Shown piece after piece: positions 36,643 through 45,395 of a DNA stretch of 64,000 nucleotides (position 1 is its first letter; each line of letters starts with the position of its first letter). The stretch lies in contig DASSIM010000067.1 in the NCBI GenBank assembly GCA_035691865.1, forward strand, positions 1 through 64,000, given 5' to 3'. The position numbers were made by a program, and so were the translations under genes. Origin of the DNA: Nitrosopolaris sp035691865 (GTDB lineage: Archaea; Thermoproteota; Nitrososphaeria; Nitrososphaerales; Nitrososphaeraceae). A model generated the notes under the pieces. The model was given only the letters and a program-made list of their open reading frames with translations. It had not been told where the DNA came from and ran no database searches.

Positions 36643-37635
36643 TCATCTGATTGACGCTGGGGGGTCAGACACGCCCTGTTCGGACAAAGTGAACAATTCC
36701 TCTCTCTCTGGATGATACGGGCTATCAACCATTCTCGCGATCCGGTTTTTTCCAGAGCGCTTTAGGTATACTCTATACGTGCTGGTATGTGCGACAACGT
36801 GACCACCTGTGGGACGGAATGAGTCACCAAATATTGCATCCGGAGAAGATTGGATCTGATTAGTGGCCAGGACTGCGACTTCGTAGGTTTCGGCGATCCG
36901 CACTAACATGTGCATAAATTTATTAAGCTTCTGCTGTCTCTCGGATAGCGCACCGCGTCCGATGTATTCAGCTCTGTAGTGTGCTACTGCAGAATCTACT
37001 ATAAGTAATTTTACGTTCTTCTCATCTATAATGGGGCCGCTTTCTTGGATAATCAATTCCTGATGAGCACTGTTATACGCCTTTGCGACTATTACATTTT
37101 CAAGGGCAATCTGAGGATCCATCTTTCTTGCTATGGCAATCGACACTATTCGTTCAGGTCTGAATGTGTTTTCGGTATCAATATAGAGTGCTTTGCCAGT
37201 TAATCCCCCCTCAGACTTCGTCTGTTTAACCATCACACATAAAGTATGACAGATCTGGGTCTTTCCTGTACCGTACTCGCCATAGATCTCTGTGACTGCT
37301 CTTGTTTCAATACCGCCTCCAAACAGATCATCTAGGTTTTTTGATCCAGTCGAAAGACGAACTTCTCTTTTTCTTTTGTTATAGAGTTCAGTTGCGGTTA
37401 CAAAACTCTTATCAATGATTCCAAGATCTTCTAACTTAATTCTCGCCTGATTGCATAGATATATGGATTTTTCAATTTCCATGCCAGTGGCCTCTGAAAC
37501 ATCCACAGGTCCCCTAACAACCAGATCCTTAATTGAGGAAAAACCTGCTTGCTCTAAACGGGTCTTAGTTGCAGGGCCGATTTGCTCTATAGCATCGAGG
37601 CTCAACTGCAGTTTAAGAGGGTTGTCGTTTTCCAA
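36643..37635 (-). CDS. radA: DNA repair and recombination protein RadA
   Basis: 330 residues. N-terminal HhH (QIGPATKTRLEQAGFSSIKD), linker, Walker A GEYGTGKTQ (119-127), Walker B LLIVDSAVAHYRAEY, L2 region QIQSSPDAIFGDSFRPTGGH and C-terminal SEQGVSDP. It forms ATP-dependent nucleoprotein filaments for strand exchange. It lies 45 nt upstream of the L21e start on the same strand. A separate N-terminal-like mini-gene exists at 2310. Confidence 0.97.
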   Translation of the reverse strand: MENDNPLKLQLSLDAIEQIGPATKTRLEQAGFSSIKDLVVRGPVDVSEATGMEIEKSIYLCNQARIKLEDLGIIDKSFVTATELYNKRKREVRLSTGSKNLDDLFGGGIETRAVTEIYGEYGTGKTQICHTLCVMVKQTKSEGGLTGKALYIDTENTFRPERIVSIAIARKMDPQIALENVIVAKAYNSAHQELIIQESGPIIDEKNVKLLIVDSAVAHYRAEYIGRGALSERQQKLNKFMHMLVRIAETYEVAVLATNQIQSSPDAIFGDSFRPTGGHVVAHTSTYRVYLKRSGKNRIARMVDSPYHPEREELFTLSEQGVSDPPASIR

Positions 37636-37817
37636 GACTAATAGCCCAATAGTTGATTTCGCGACTAATTAAATTTGAGTTAGAGAATGAGGGCATTCTG
37701 CAGCTGAAAGAGACCCGCAGCATTCGTACTTTATTAATCTGAAGAACGCGTGGGAATGTAACAATTAAATTAAGAATTAGAGATTTCATATTACCGCTGT
37801 TTGGTGTGTGCGTGTGA

Positions 37818-38489
37818 TTGATAGTTGACTTAAATCTTGACCGCAAACATGTACTAGTGCTTGGTGGGGGGAAGGAGGGTAGTAGAAAAATTCGTGGCCT
37901 TTTGGATCAAAATTGTAAAATCACCGTTATTTGTAGTCGTTTAAATCGTTATTTGTCTCAGCTGAGACAACAAGGACTAATCGAACTTATAAAAACAAAG
38001 ATAAAAGACGCAGATGTGCTGGATAATTATAATAATCTATTTCTGGTGCTTGCCGCTACTAATGATAAAGTGTTAAACCGGATGCTAGTCGAGAAAGCGC
38101 GTTCCATGCGTTTATTCGTATATGCTGTAGATGACCCCGCTATCAGTGACTTTTCATATGCCTCAATTATTAATATCGAGGGTGTAATGCAAGTCGCAAT
38201 ATCCACATCCGGTAAGAGTCCTATAATGTCGCGAAGGGTGAGAATTAAAACAGAGAGAATGCTTCGCAGGGTAATAAAAAAAACCGATATCGAAAATACT
38301 AAATTACAGGAATTTGCCCGTGCTGCTGCAAAATCGACATTCAAGACAGTTGAACAAAGGAAAAAGTTTCTTTATTCCTTGATCGAAGACAATCGTATCC
38401 AGAACCTTATTAAGGAGGATAAGACAGAAGATGCTAAAAGTACGACTTTAAAACTATTGCGTGAGTGGAAGAGAAAGAATAGCAGATGA
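37818..38489 (+). CDS. precorrin-2 dehydrogenase / sirohydrochlorin ferrochelatase-type (CysG N-terminal, Met8-like)
   Basis: 223 residues starting with TTG at 37818. The NAD-binding LVLGGGKEGSRKIRGLLDQN and later IISTSGKSPIMSRRVRIK-like segment (VAISTSGKSPIMSRRVR) are characteristic. It oxidises precorrin-2 to sirohydrochlorin and may insert iron. It is first in the tetrapyrrole operon; its stop overlaps the hemA ATG (38486-38489). Confidence 0.9.
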   Translation: MIVDLNLDRKHVLVLGGGKEGSRKIRGLLDQNCKITVICSRLNRYLSQLRQQGLIELIKTKIKDADVLDNYNNLFLVLAATNDKVLNRMLVEKARSMRLFVYAVDDPAISDFSYASIINIEGVMQVAISTSGKSPIMSRRVRIKTERMLRRVIKKTDIENTKLQEFARAAAKSTFKTVEQRKKFLYSLIEDNRIQNLIKEDKTEDAKSTTLKLLREWKRKNSR

Positions 38490-39775
38490 AAACATCATCG
38501 ACACATTCACAATCAATACAGCTAATTAATGCGAGAATAACTTATCGCAATGCTCCGATCCATCTTCTTGAACGATTTGCCTTCGCTGATTTGAAAGCCG
38601 CACACCAAAAAGTGATAGAAATAGCTGGATTAGAAGAGTGCATTATCATACAGACTTGCAACCGGGTAGAGATATTTGCTGCAAGCAGAAATCCTGACCA
38701 ACAACGATTGCTGGAAGGATGGGCAAGTGCTGCAGGATTATCTTATAACGAAGTAGCTAAGAATATTGAAATATGTAATGGTAATGACGTGATATTGCAC
38801 CTCTTAAAATTATCATCAGGCTTGGACTCTTTGGTGATTGGCGAAGATCAGGTATTGGGCCAAGTAAAGCGTGCCTTCGAGTTTTCTCGCAACAGCAGGT
38901 ATGCTGGTCCTCATCTTTCAGTTATTTTTGATCGGGCTGTCAAGGTTGGAGGTAAAGTCAGAACTTTTACTGGTGTGAATAAGGGTAGTGTTTCGATAGG
39001 CTCGATGGCAGTAAAGTTGGCAGAGGAATGCTTTGACAAATTGAACGATAGAAAGGTATTGTTGATTGGTTCCGGCGAAGGAGCAAGCCTCGTTGCAAAA
39101 TCATTGAAACAACGAGAGGCTCATTTCATGATTACTAGTAGGACATTTGAGAGAGCCAAATCATTTGCAGACACCGTAGGAGGCAATCCCGTTCCATTTG
39201 AGTCAGCCGTGCAAATGTTCCAACAGCTCGATTTAATCTTTGTTTCTACTACTGCACCTTATTACTTACTCACCTATGACAGGATTCAGAAGGCCATGGT
39301 CAAGAGAGATAAGTGGCTAGTGGTTTTTGACCTTTCAAATCCGCGAACCGTTGAAGAAAGAGTCGCAACCATAAAGAAAGTCAAATTATTTAACATTGAT
39401 ATGATTACCGAGGTAGTTGAGAGGAATATTCGAACCCGCAAAAATGAGATTGAGTCGGCCCAGAGAATTATAGATGAAGAGATGAAACTAGTTGATACGG
39501 TACTGAAAAGAAAGGAGGTCGAGCCTATGGTTGTTTCTATATTTAAGGAGGTAGATAAGATTAGAGAACGCGAACTCAAGAAGGCCATTTCTATCCTCGG
39601 TACTAAGATAGGGCCAGAAGAACGTAGAATAGTAGAACAATTCTCATACGCGATGGTAGAGGCTATTATGTCTACGCCAATGAATAGTCTCAGAAAAGAA
39701 CTAGGCACAGACAATAAAAATGAAGACGTAATGAGAATCGCCGCTAGGTTATTCAATTATCATGAAGATCAGTAG
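38486..39775 (+). CDS. hemA: glutamyl-tRNA reductase
   Basis: 429 residues. The catalytic Cys is in IIQTCNRVEIF, followed by GEDQVLGQVKRAFE, the NADPH domain VLLIGSGEGASLVAKSL, and a C-terminal dimerisation helix. It reduces glutamate on tRNA-Glu to glutamate-1-semialdehyde, the first committed step of C5 tetrapyrrole synthesis. ATGA overlap with the preceding gene, 14-nt overlap with hemB. Confidence 0.97.
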   Translation: MKTSSTHSQSIQLINARITYRNAPIHLLERFAFADLKAAHQKVIEIAGLEECIIIQTCNRVEIFAASRNPDQQRLLEGWASAAGLSYNEVAKNIEICNGNDVILHLLKLSSGLDSLVIGEDQVLGQVKRAFEFSRNSRYAGPHLSVIFDRAVKVGGKVRTFTGVNKGSVSIGSMAVKLAEECFDKLNDRKVLLIGSGEGASLVAKSLKQREAHFMITSRTFERAKSFADTVGGNPVPFESAVQMFQQLDLIFVSTTAPYYLLTYDRIQKAMVKRDKWLVVFDLSNPRTVEERVATIKKVKLFNIDMITEVVERNIRTRKNEIESAQRIIDEEMKLVDTVLKRKEVEPMVVSIFKEVDKIRERELKKAISILGTKIGPEERRIVEQFSYAMVEAIMSTPMNSLRKELGTDNKNEDVMRIAARLFNYHEDQ

Positions 39776-40766
39776 GTTTGATTGTGGTGCTGGCTATCCT
39801 GTTGTCAGGCTAAGGCGGCTTAGAACAACCCCTGCAATTAGAGACCTCCTACAAGAAACCCACCTTTCAGCCAAGGATCTCATATCCCCAATTTTTGTTC
39901 AAGAACGGATAACTAAGCGTGAAACTATTCAATCTATGCCAGGGGTAGAAAGGATACCTCTTTCAGAAATCATCGACGAGGTACAGTCTGTCTTAGACCT
40001 TGGTGTTCGAGCGATTATGGTGTTTGGGATTCCATTCCAAAAAAGCAATAGAGCTGGGTCTGCGTTCTTGGAGCGTGGGATTGTCCAGGACTCCGTTAGG
40101 ATTGTGCGTAAATACTTTGGAAACAGAGTGGCTATAATAACTGACGTGTGTCTTTGTCAATATACCGCGCACGGCCATTGCGGCATGGTAGCCAAAGGAA
40201 AGATAGATAACGACAAGAGCCTACGCGCTTTAGCAAAAGTGGCAACGAGTCACGCAGAGGCTGGCACGGATATGGTTGCACCGTCAGCCATGATGGACGG
40301 ACAGGTAAAAGCAATTCGGGGAGGTTTAGATGAAAATGGATTTGAAAACGTCGCTATCCTATCCTATTCTGCAAAACACGCTTCTCCTCTATATGGCCCT
40401 TTCAGGGATATAGCTTGCTCTCGACCCCAGTCCGGTGACAGGATGACGTATCAGATGTCATTCACTAATCCAAGAGAAGCCATGCATGAAATCGAAGAAG
40501 ACATTCGGGAAGGCGCTGATATTATTATGATTAAGCCAGCCATCCCCTATTTGGACTTGATTTATCAGGCAAGAAAGAGTACCAATTTACCTATTTGTGC
40601 GTACAGCGTTTCTGGAGAATATGCTCTGATAAAAGCAGCGGCTAGCAACGGGCTGATAGATGAGGACTCCGTCATAACCGAGTCTCTAACCTCTATTAAG
40701 CGGGCAGGCGCTGATATGATTATTACGTATTACGCAAAGAAAATGGCAGCATTACTAAACGAATAA
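39762..40766 (+). CDS. hemB: delta-aminolevulinic acid dehydratase (porphobilinogen synthase)
   Basis: 334 residues. Zinc-type Cys cluster CLCQYTAHGHC, Schiff-base lysines in YSAKHASPLYGPFR and ICAYSVSGEYALIKAA. It condenses two aminolevulinates into porphobilinogen. It overlaps hemA by 14 nt and precedes hemL by 60 nt. The N-terminus (VVRLRRLRTTPAIRDLLQET) fits the family. Confidence 0.97.
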   Translation: MKISRFDCGAGYPVVRLRRLRTTPAIRDLLQETHLSAKDLISPIFVQERITKRETIQSMPGVERIPLSEIIDEVQSVLDLGVRAIMVFGIPFQKSNRAGSAFLERGIVQDSVRIVRKYFGNRVAIITDVCLCQYTAHGHCGMVAKGKIDNDKSLRALAKVATSHAEAGTDMVAPSAMMDGQVKAIRGGLDENGFENVAILSYSAKHASPLYGPFRDIACSRPQSGDRMTYQMSFTNPREAMHEIEEDIREGADIIMIKPAIPYLDLIYQARKSTNLPICAYSVSGEYALIKAAASNGLIDEDSVITESLTSIKRAGADMIITYYAKKMAALLNE

Positions 40767-40826
40767 AAAAATTGAGCGCGTAGTGCGATACAATTATAAT
40801 ATTTTAGAAGAGCAACACAGTGCATT

Positions 40827-42098
40827 ATGCTTCCCAACTCAGAATCATTATTCGGTAGAGCTGCAAGGTTCTTTCCATCAGGTGTCAATAGTCCTGTACG
40901 TTACTATGCTCCATTCCCATTCTTTGCAGTCTCAGGGAAAGGAAGTACAATCCGCACGGCTGATAACCAAACATATATAGATTATTGCATGGGATACGGA
41001 GGGCTATTACTCGGCCATAGTCATTCAACGGTAAACGAATCAGTAAAAACCCGGATTGACGCTGGAAGTTTGTTCTGTGTTCCTACTGAAGAGGAAATTC
41101 GATTGGCAGAGTTAATTTCGAAGGCCGTACAGTGCGCCGAAATGATCAGACTGATGAACACTGGCATGGAGGCCACCATGAACGCGATTAGACTAGCTCG
41201 CGCATTTACAAAAAAAAAAAAGGTTGTGAAATTTGACGGATGTTATCATGGAGCATACGATTATGTACTCCCAAAGCCAGGAGTATCTACGGATATATCT
41301 GAAGGCATAATTAGTGAAGCATCCTCACAGACCCTAGTGCTCCCGTACAATGATTCCGAAACCCTAGAACATGTAATTAAGGAAGATGATAATGTTGGTT
41401 GCGTTATAGTTGAGCCTGTCGCTGCGAATATGGGACTTGTGTTGCCGGAAAAACACTATCTAAACGAGATTAGAAGAATTACACGACAGAATAATGTTGT
41501 GCTCATTTTTGATGAAGTTGTTACCGGGTTCCGACTTGCTCTCGGAGGAGCAGGCGAATTCTTTGGCATCAGACCGGATTTGGCGACTTTTGCAAAAGCT
41601 ATGGGCAATGGATTTCCCATTGCCGCGATCGCAGGCAAGAGAGAAATAATGCAACAGCTTTCTCCGAGTGGTAAGGTATATCAAGCCAGTACCTATGCTG
41701 GTAATCCAGCATGTGTCTCAGCAAGTATCGCAACGATTGAAGTATTAGATGAGGCAAAGAATGAGATATATCCAAAAGTTGCGAGAACCTGCGACAATAT
41801 TGTTTCAGGAATTAAAGATGCATTAAAGGATTTCAAACTTGATTGTGCAATAAATAACATCGGTTCGATGTTCCAACTCTTCTTTACAGGTGAGAAGGTG
41901 AAGAATGCAGTTAGTGCGAGAATGTCCGATCCAATCATGTTTAGGAAACTTTTTGATGAACTCCTAAAGAGGGGAGTGTTTATACCACCATCTCGATCAG
42001 AAACTTGCTTTATATCTTATTCCCACAGCGAAGACGATGCTGATAAAACCGTAGAATCATACTATGATTCGCTACGACAGGTGAAGCTTTTTTCTTGA
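40827..42098 (+). CDS. hemL: glutamate-1-semialdehyde 2,1-aminomutase
   Basis: 423 residues of a class III PLP aminotransferase: FFPSGVNSPVRYYAPFPFF start, MNTGMEATMNAIRLARAFT, FDEVVTGFRLALGGAGEFFG and the PLP Lys in TFAKAMGNGFPIAAIAGK. It converts glutamate semialdehyde to aminolevulinate. The stop overlaps the TTG start of hemC (TTGA, 42095-42098). A run of eleven A bases (41211-41221) lies inside the gene. Confidence 0.97.
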   Translation: MLPNSESLFGRAARFFPSGVNSPVRYYAPFPFFAVSGKGSTIRTADNQTYIDYCMGYGGLLLGHSHSTVNESVKTRIDAGSLFCVPTEEEIRLAELISKAVQCAEMIRLMNTGMEATMNAIRLARAFTKKKKVVKFDGCYHGAYDYVLPKPGVSTDISEGIISEASSQTLVLPYNDSETLEHVIKEDDNVGCVIVEPVAANMGLVLPEKHYLNEIRRITRQNNVVLIFDEVVTGFRLALGGAGEFFGIRPDLATFAKAMGNGFPIAAIAGKREIMQQLSPSGKVYQASTYAGNPACVSASIATIEVLDEAKNEIYPKVARTCDNIVSGIKDALKDFKLDCAINNIGSMFQLFFTGEKVKNAVSARMSDPIMFRKLFDELLKRGVFIPPSRSETCFISYSHSEDDADKTVESYYDSLRQVKLFS

Positions 42099-43042
42099 AT
42101 AGCTTTAGGGTAGGAACAAGAGGTAGTCGACTAGCGGTCGCTCAGACGGAGATTGCGCTTGGTAAATTAAGAAAGAGAACTTCACTTGAATTTGAAATCG
42201 TTACCATTAATACAAGAGGTGATGTCGACAGAAGACCACTATTTACAATTGATGAAAAAGGAATTTTTGAAAAAGAGGTAAACCAAGCGGTTATCTCGGG
42301 GCAGGTTGACTTTGCAGTTCACAGTTTGAAAGATATTCCTCCTGATCTATCAGAGAAATTGATTGTAGCAAGTATTCCAAAGCGTGCTAGACCCAATGAC
42401 GTTCTTGTTAGTAAAAGAGATTTGAAGCTCGCAGACTTGCCTATCGGAGCGATAGTCGGAACAAGCAGCTTAAGACGGGCCATCCAAGTATTTAGGATGA
42501 GGCCGGATTTACATGTTAAACCAATTCGAGGAAATGTGGAGACCAGAGTCAACAGATCAATCACTGGGGAATATGATGCCATAATTCTAGCAGAGGCTGG
42601 TCTGACGAGACTAGGGATGAAAGACGTTATCTCAGATAGATTCAAAATCAAGGACTTTGTACCAGCTCCTGGCCAAGGTGCAATTGCGATTGTGTGCAGG
42701 CGAAATAATAACGAGCTTATCGCCTTGTTAAGGACTCTTGAAGATCCTCAATCCAAAATCGAAACAGATGCTGAACGAGCGCTAGTATCAAAATTGGAGG
42801 CGGGGTGTAGATTTCCTGTAGGAGCAGTCGCTGTTAGTAAACCGCAGCAGCGCACGTTCACCTTATATGCCAGCATATTTTCTTCTGATGGTCGCAAGAA
42901 TATCAAGTTGAAGTATAACGGTAATGCGATACATCCTGCCGATGCAGGAACTGAACTAGCTGACATGCTTCTCAAAAAAGGGGCCAAAGAGTTAGCTGTA
43001 GGTTGGCGCCGTGCAGTGGAAGACTGGAACAAGAAATTATGA
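42095..43042 (+). CDS. hemC: hydroxymethylbilane synthase (porphobilinogen deaminase)
   Basis: 315 residues from TTG 42095. GTRGSRLAVAQTEIAL start, VHSLKDIPPDL, RGNVETRVNR, and the cofactor-carrying Cys in LEAGCRFPVGAV. It polymerises four porphobilinogens. The stop overlaps the ATG of cobA (ATGA, 43039-43042). Confidence 0.97.
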   Translation: MNSFRVGTRGSRLAVAQTEIALGKLRKRTSLEFEIVTINTRGDVDRRPLFTIDEKGIFEKEVNQAVISGQVDFAVHSLKDIPPDLSEKLIVASIPKRARPNDVLVSKRDLKLADLPIGAIVGTSSLRRAIQVFRMRPDLHVKPIRGNVETRVNRSITGEYDAIILAEAGLTRLGMKDVISDRFKIKDFVPAPGQGAIAIVCRRNNNELIALLRTLEDPQSKIETDAERALVSKLEAGCRFPVGAVAVSKPQQRTFTLYASIFSSDGRKNIKLKYNGNAIHPADAGTELADMLLKKGAKELAVGWRRAVEDWNKKL

Positions 43043-43791
43043 AGACGAATAAAGTATTCATCTGCGGCGCTGGTCCAGGTGATCCCGAATTAATTACCGT
43101 TAAGGCAATGAAACTCTTGAGGAGTTGCGATGTAGTTTTTTATGACAGGCTCGTTAGTAAAGAAATTATCGATCAAATTCCATCCAAATCAGAAACAATT
43201 TTTGTAGGAAGATCCGTAGGGGATGCAGCATCAGATCAAGACTATACCAATAAGCTGATGGTCGTGCATGCTAAAAATGGAAAGAGTGTTCTTAGGTTAA
43301 AGGGTGGGGATCCGTTCATCTTTGGCAGAGGAGCAGAAGAAGCTGAATATCTATTCAAGAATAATGTAAAATTCGAGATAGTTCCAGGGATTACGTCAGC
43401 TATTGGATCTGCAGCATATGCCGGAATCCCATTGACGCACCGACGTTTCGCTTCGTCAGTGGCGATAGTTACTGGTCACGAAGACCCATCAAAAAAAGAG
43501 CCAAATGTTAACTGGAACGAATTAGCCTTTGCAGTAGATACACTAGTTATTCTTATGGGTGTAGAGCAGCTATCGCGAATCGTGAGTAATTTGATAAAGT
43601 CAGGGATGAAAAAAAGTACAGAGGTAGCAATTATCGAAAACGGTACTACCAGAAAGCAAAGAGAAATAACAGGCAATTTGGGCAATATAGTACGGAAAGC
43701 TCGGACTTCAAAAATGAAAGCGCCAGCAGTCATTATTTTCGGTAAGGTTGTTTCGTTGCACAAAAAGCTTGCCTGGCTTGATAGGTCTTAA
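43039..43791 (+). CDS. cobA: uroporphyrinogen-III C-methyltransferase (SUMT)
   Basis: 250 residues from ATG 43039. FICGAGPGDPELITVKAMKL, then LRLKGGDPFIFGRGAEEAEY and VVPGITSAIGSAAYAG-like (EIVPGITSAIGSAAYAGIPL) are the SUMT signatures. It methylates uroporphyrinogen III at C2 and C7, giving precorrin-2 for siroheme and cobalamin. A longer frame from 43003 overlaps hemC and is unlikely. Confidence 0.95.
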   Translation: MKTNKVFICGAGPGDPELITVKAMKLLRSCDVVFYDRLVSKEIIDQIPSKSETIFVGRSVGDAASDQDYTNKLMVVHAKNGKSVLRLKGGDPFIFGRGAEEAEYLFKNNVKFEIVPGITSAIGSAAYAGIPLTHRRFASSVAIVTGHEDPSKKEPNVNWNELAFAVDTLVILMGVEQLSRIVSNLIKSGMKKSTEVAIIENGTTRKQREITGNLGNIVRKARTSKMKAPAVIIFGKVVSLHKKLAWLDRS

Positions 43792-43799
43792 GTATCTCT

Positions 43800-44606
43800 A
43801 TGCCATCCAGTTTGGATAGCAAAATACTTGCGATAACAAGAAATAATCTCGAGGCTCAGGAATTCTCTAATTTTGTTGCCTCAGAGGGTGGGAGAGCTAT
43901 CCCGCTACCGACAATTGAAATCATACCGAAGGATCCTTCTGTTGTTGATGAATTTATTAAAGCTGTAAATAAGAATGATAATGAGTACTGTGCATTTTTA
44001 AGCCCTCAGGCGGTTGATATATTGTTTAATCACGCAAATAGAATTTGCAAAGTTGATGAACTCGTTTCCGTGTTAAATTCAAGGATTGTTGTAGCGATTG
44101 GGCCGAAGACTAAGCAAAGATTAGTAGATCATATGATAGATGTCAAAATGGTTCCAGAACGGTATTCCTCAATAGGACTCATTGAACTGTTCTCTAAGAT
44201 GGAAAACCCTGAAGGGAAGAAGATCCTAATCCCAAGAAGTGAAGCGTCAAATGAATTCGTTGAAAGGGCATTGTCCGCACTGAAAATGGTAGTTAATCTA
44301 TTTTTTCTTTATACAGTTCGTACTTCGGAGATAACTCCTATATGGAACGATTTTATTTTACTTTTGGAACAGGAAAAAGTAGATGCGATTATATTTACGA
44401 GTGCATCCAATGTTAGATCCTTCTTTGAGATCACTCAAAATATGTCACATAATATTTCATCCTTGTTGAAAAATGTTAAGGCTGTTATAGCTATAGGTCC
44501 AATGACTAACGAAGAGTTGAAGAAGAGAGGCATTCTGGCATTTGAGTCGCGTGAGCACACGATAATGGGTACCGTGGACCTTGCGAAGACGATCTTTGGA
44601 AAATAG
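43800..44606 (+). CDS. hemD: uroporphyrinogen-III synthase
   Basis: 268 residues. The family is poorly conserved; NEYCAFLSPQAVDILF, RIVVAIGPKTKQRLVDH, KKILIPRSEASNEFVERALS and DAIIFTSASNVRSFFEI give the two-lobe HemD pattern. It closes and inverts ring D of hydroxymethylbilane. Last gene of the tetrapyrrole operon, 8 nt after cobA. Confidence 0.92.
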   Translation: MPSSLDSKILAITRNNLEAQEFSNFVASEGGRAIPLPTIEIIPKDPSVVDEFIKAVNKNDNEYCAFLSPQAVDILFNHANRICKVDELVSVLNSRIVVAIGPKTKQRLVDHMIDVKMVPERYSSIGLIELFSKMENPEGKKILIPRSEASNEFVERALSALKMVVNLFFLYTVRTSEITPIWNDFILLLEQEKVDAIIFTSASNVRSFFEITQNMSHNISSLLKNVKAVIAIGPMTNEELKKRGILAFESREHTIMGTVDLAKTIFGK

Positions 44607-45071
44607 CAGAGGCGGAGTATCCGCGAATTCGTTGCCTCCCGCACCAGATACACTTGTACATCTAGTTAAGTCAAAGTATCAATTCATTCCTGTATTCGCG
44701 AACAATTGTAATGTGCTCGCCCAAACATACGTAGAACCTCTCGAGCACTTTCCCGCTTTCAAACATTGATGTCGGCAAGATTTGAGAATATTGCTCCACC
44801 ACAATGCTGACCTCGAGTAATCTCTAATTAGGAAATAAAACGCTCGGTAAGCGAATTGTCTTCTACTCTCGAGTCAGCAGGTGCAGTTAGTCTCCTGATT
44901 TATCGTGCGTGAAGGTTAAATGACCAGGACTATACCCAGGTTCAGTCAAATTTGCGTCGGAAATATGCTGTAAAACATCGTCGATGGCAATGTATGTTTA
45001 ATTTTGTGAATTTTTTCAGTAAGCTTATAATTTAAAATCAATCTAGCATGCCGTAACAACGGATTGGGCTC

Positions 45072-45215
45072 GTGGCTCAGCTAGGAAAAGCAGGTTCAGA
45101 TGCATTGGAAGAACTAGCATACGAATGGAAGAGGATCCAGAAAATGAAGAGGCTTGTTCAAGAATTGTGTGAAAAAGTCGGCGGGAACGCTGTTCTTTAT
45201 GTTGGATTATGCTAA
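45072..45215 (+). CDS. possible small protein (47 aa)
   Basis: A GTG-led frame, AQLGKAGSDALEELAYEWKR, then IQKMKRLVQELCEKVGGNAV. It looks like one amphipathic helix with a tail. No ribosome binding site or family. It overlaps the tRNA-like word noted above. Weak support. Confidence 0.25.
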   Translation: MAQLGKAGSDALEELAYEWKRIQKMKRLVQELCEKVGGNAVLYVGLC

Positions 45216-45362
45216 GAAACATTACATTACCAAACAGAGAAGGATTATATTGGATGGCTGACAGAATTTATTATCTAAAGGATCGGATAGATCCGCCGAA
45301 ATCCGACGAAAATTTACAGCCTTCATGAACCGACGCAGACTTTGCAGAACCATATCCCAAAA

Positions 45363-45373
45363 TATATATAAAA
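45363..45373 (+). promoter_or_regulatory. TATA box of sufB
   Basis: TATATATAAAA lies about 29 nt (centre to ATG) before the sufB start at 45396, which predicts a leaderless or near-leaderless transcript. Confidence 0.65.
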
Positions 45374-45395
45374 CATAACGGTGTTATAATACATA

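Larger units (their letters stand above)
44607..45395. other. spacer between hem operon and suf genes
   Basis: No intact gene except a weak 47-codon frame (listed separately). On the minus strand 44997-44887 reads IAIDDVLQHISDANLTEPGY and on to a stop, without a start codon (ACA where one would be expected), so it is a possible gene relic. GGGCTCGTGGCTCAGCTAGG at 45066 resembles a tRNA 5' end, but no matching 3' part exists. Confidence 0.4.

Noticed and set aside
45066..45085. tRNA 5'-like sequence GGGCTCGTGGCTCAGCTAGG
   Set aside because: No anticodon arm or 3' half pairs with it in the next 150 nt, and a protein-like frame runs through it.
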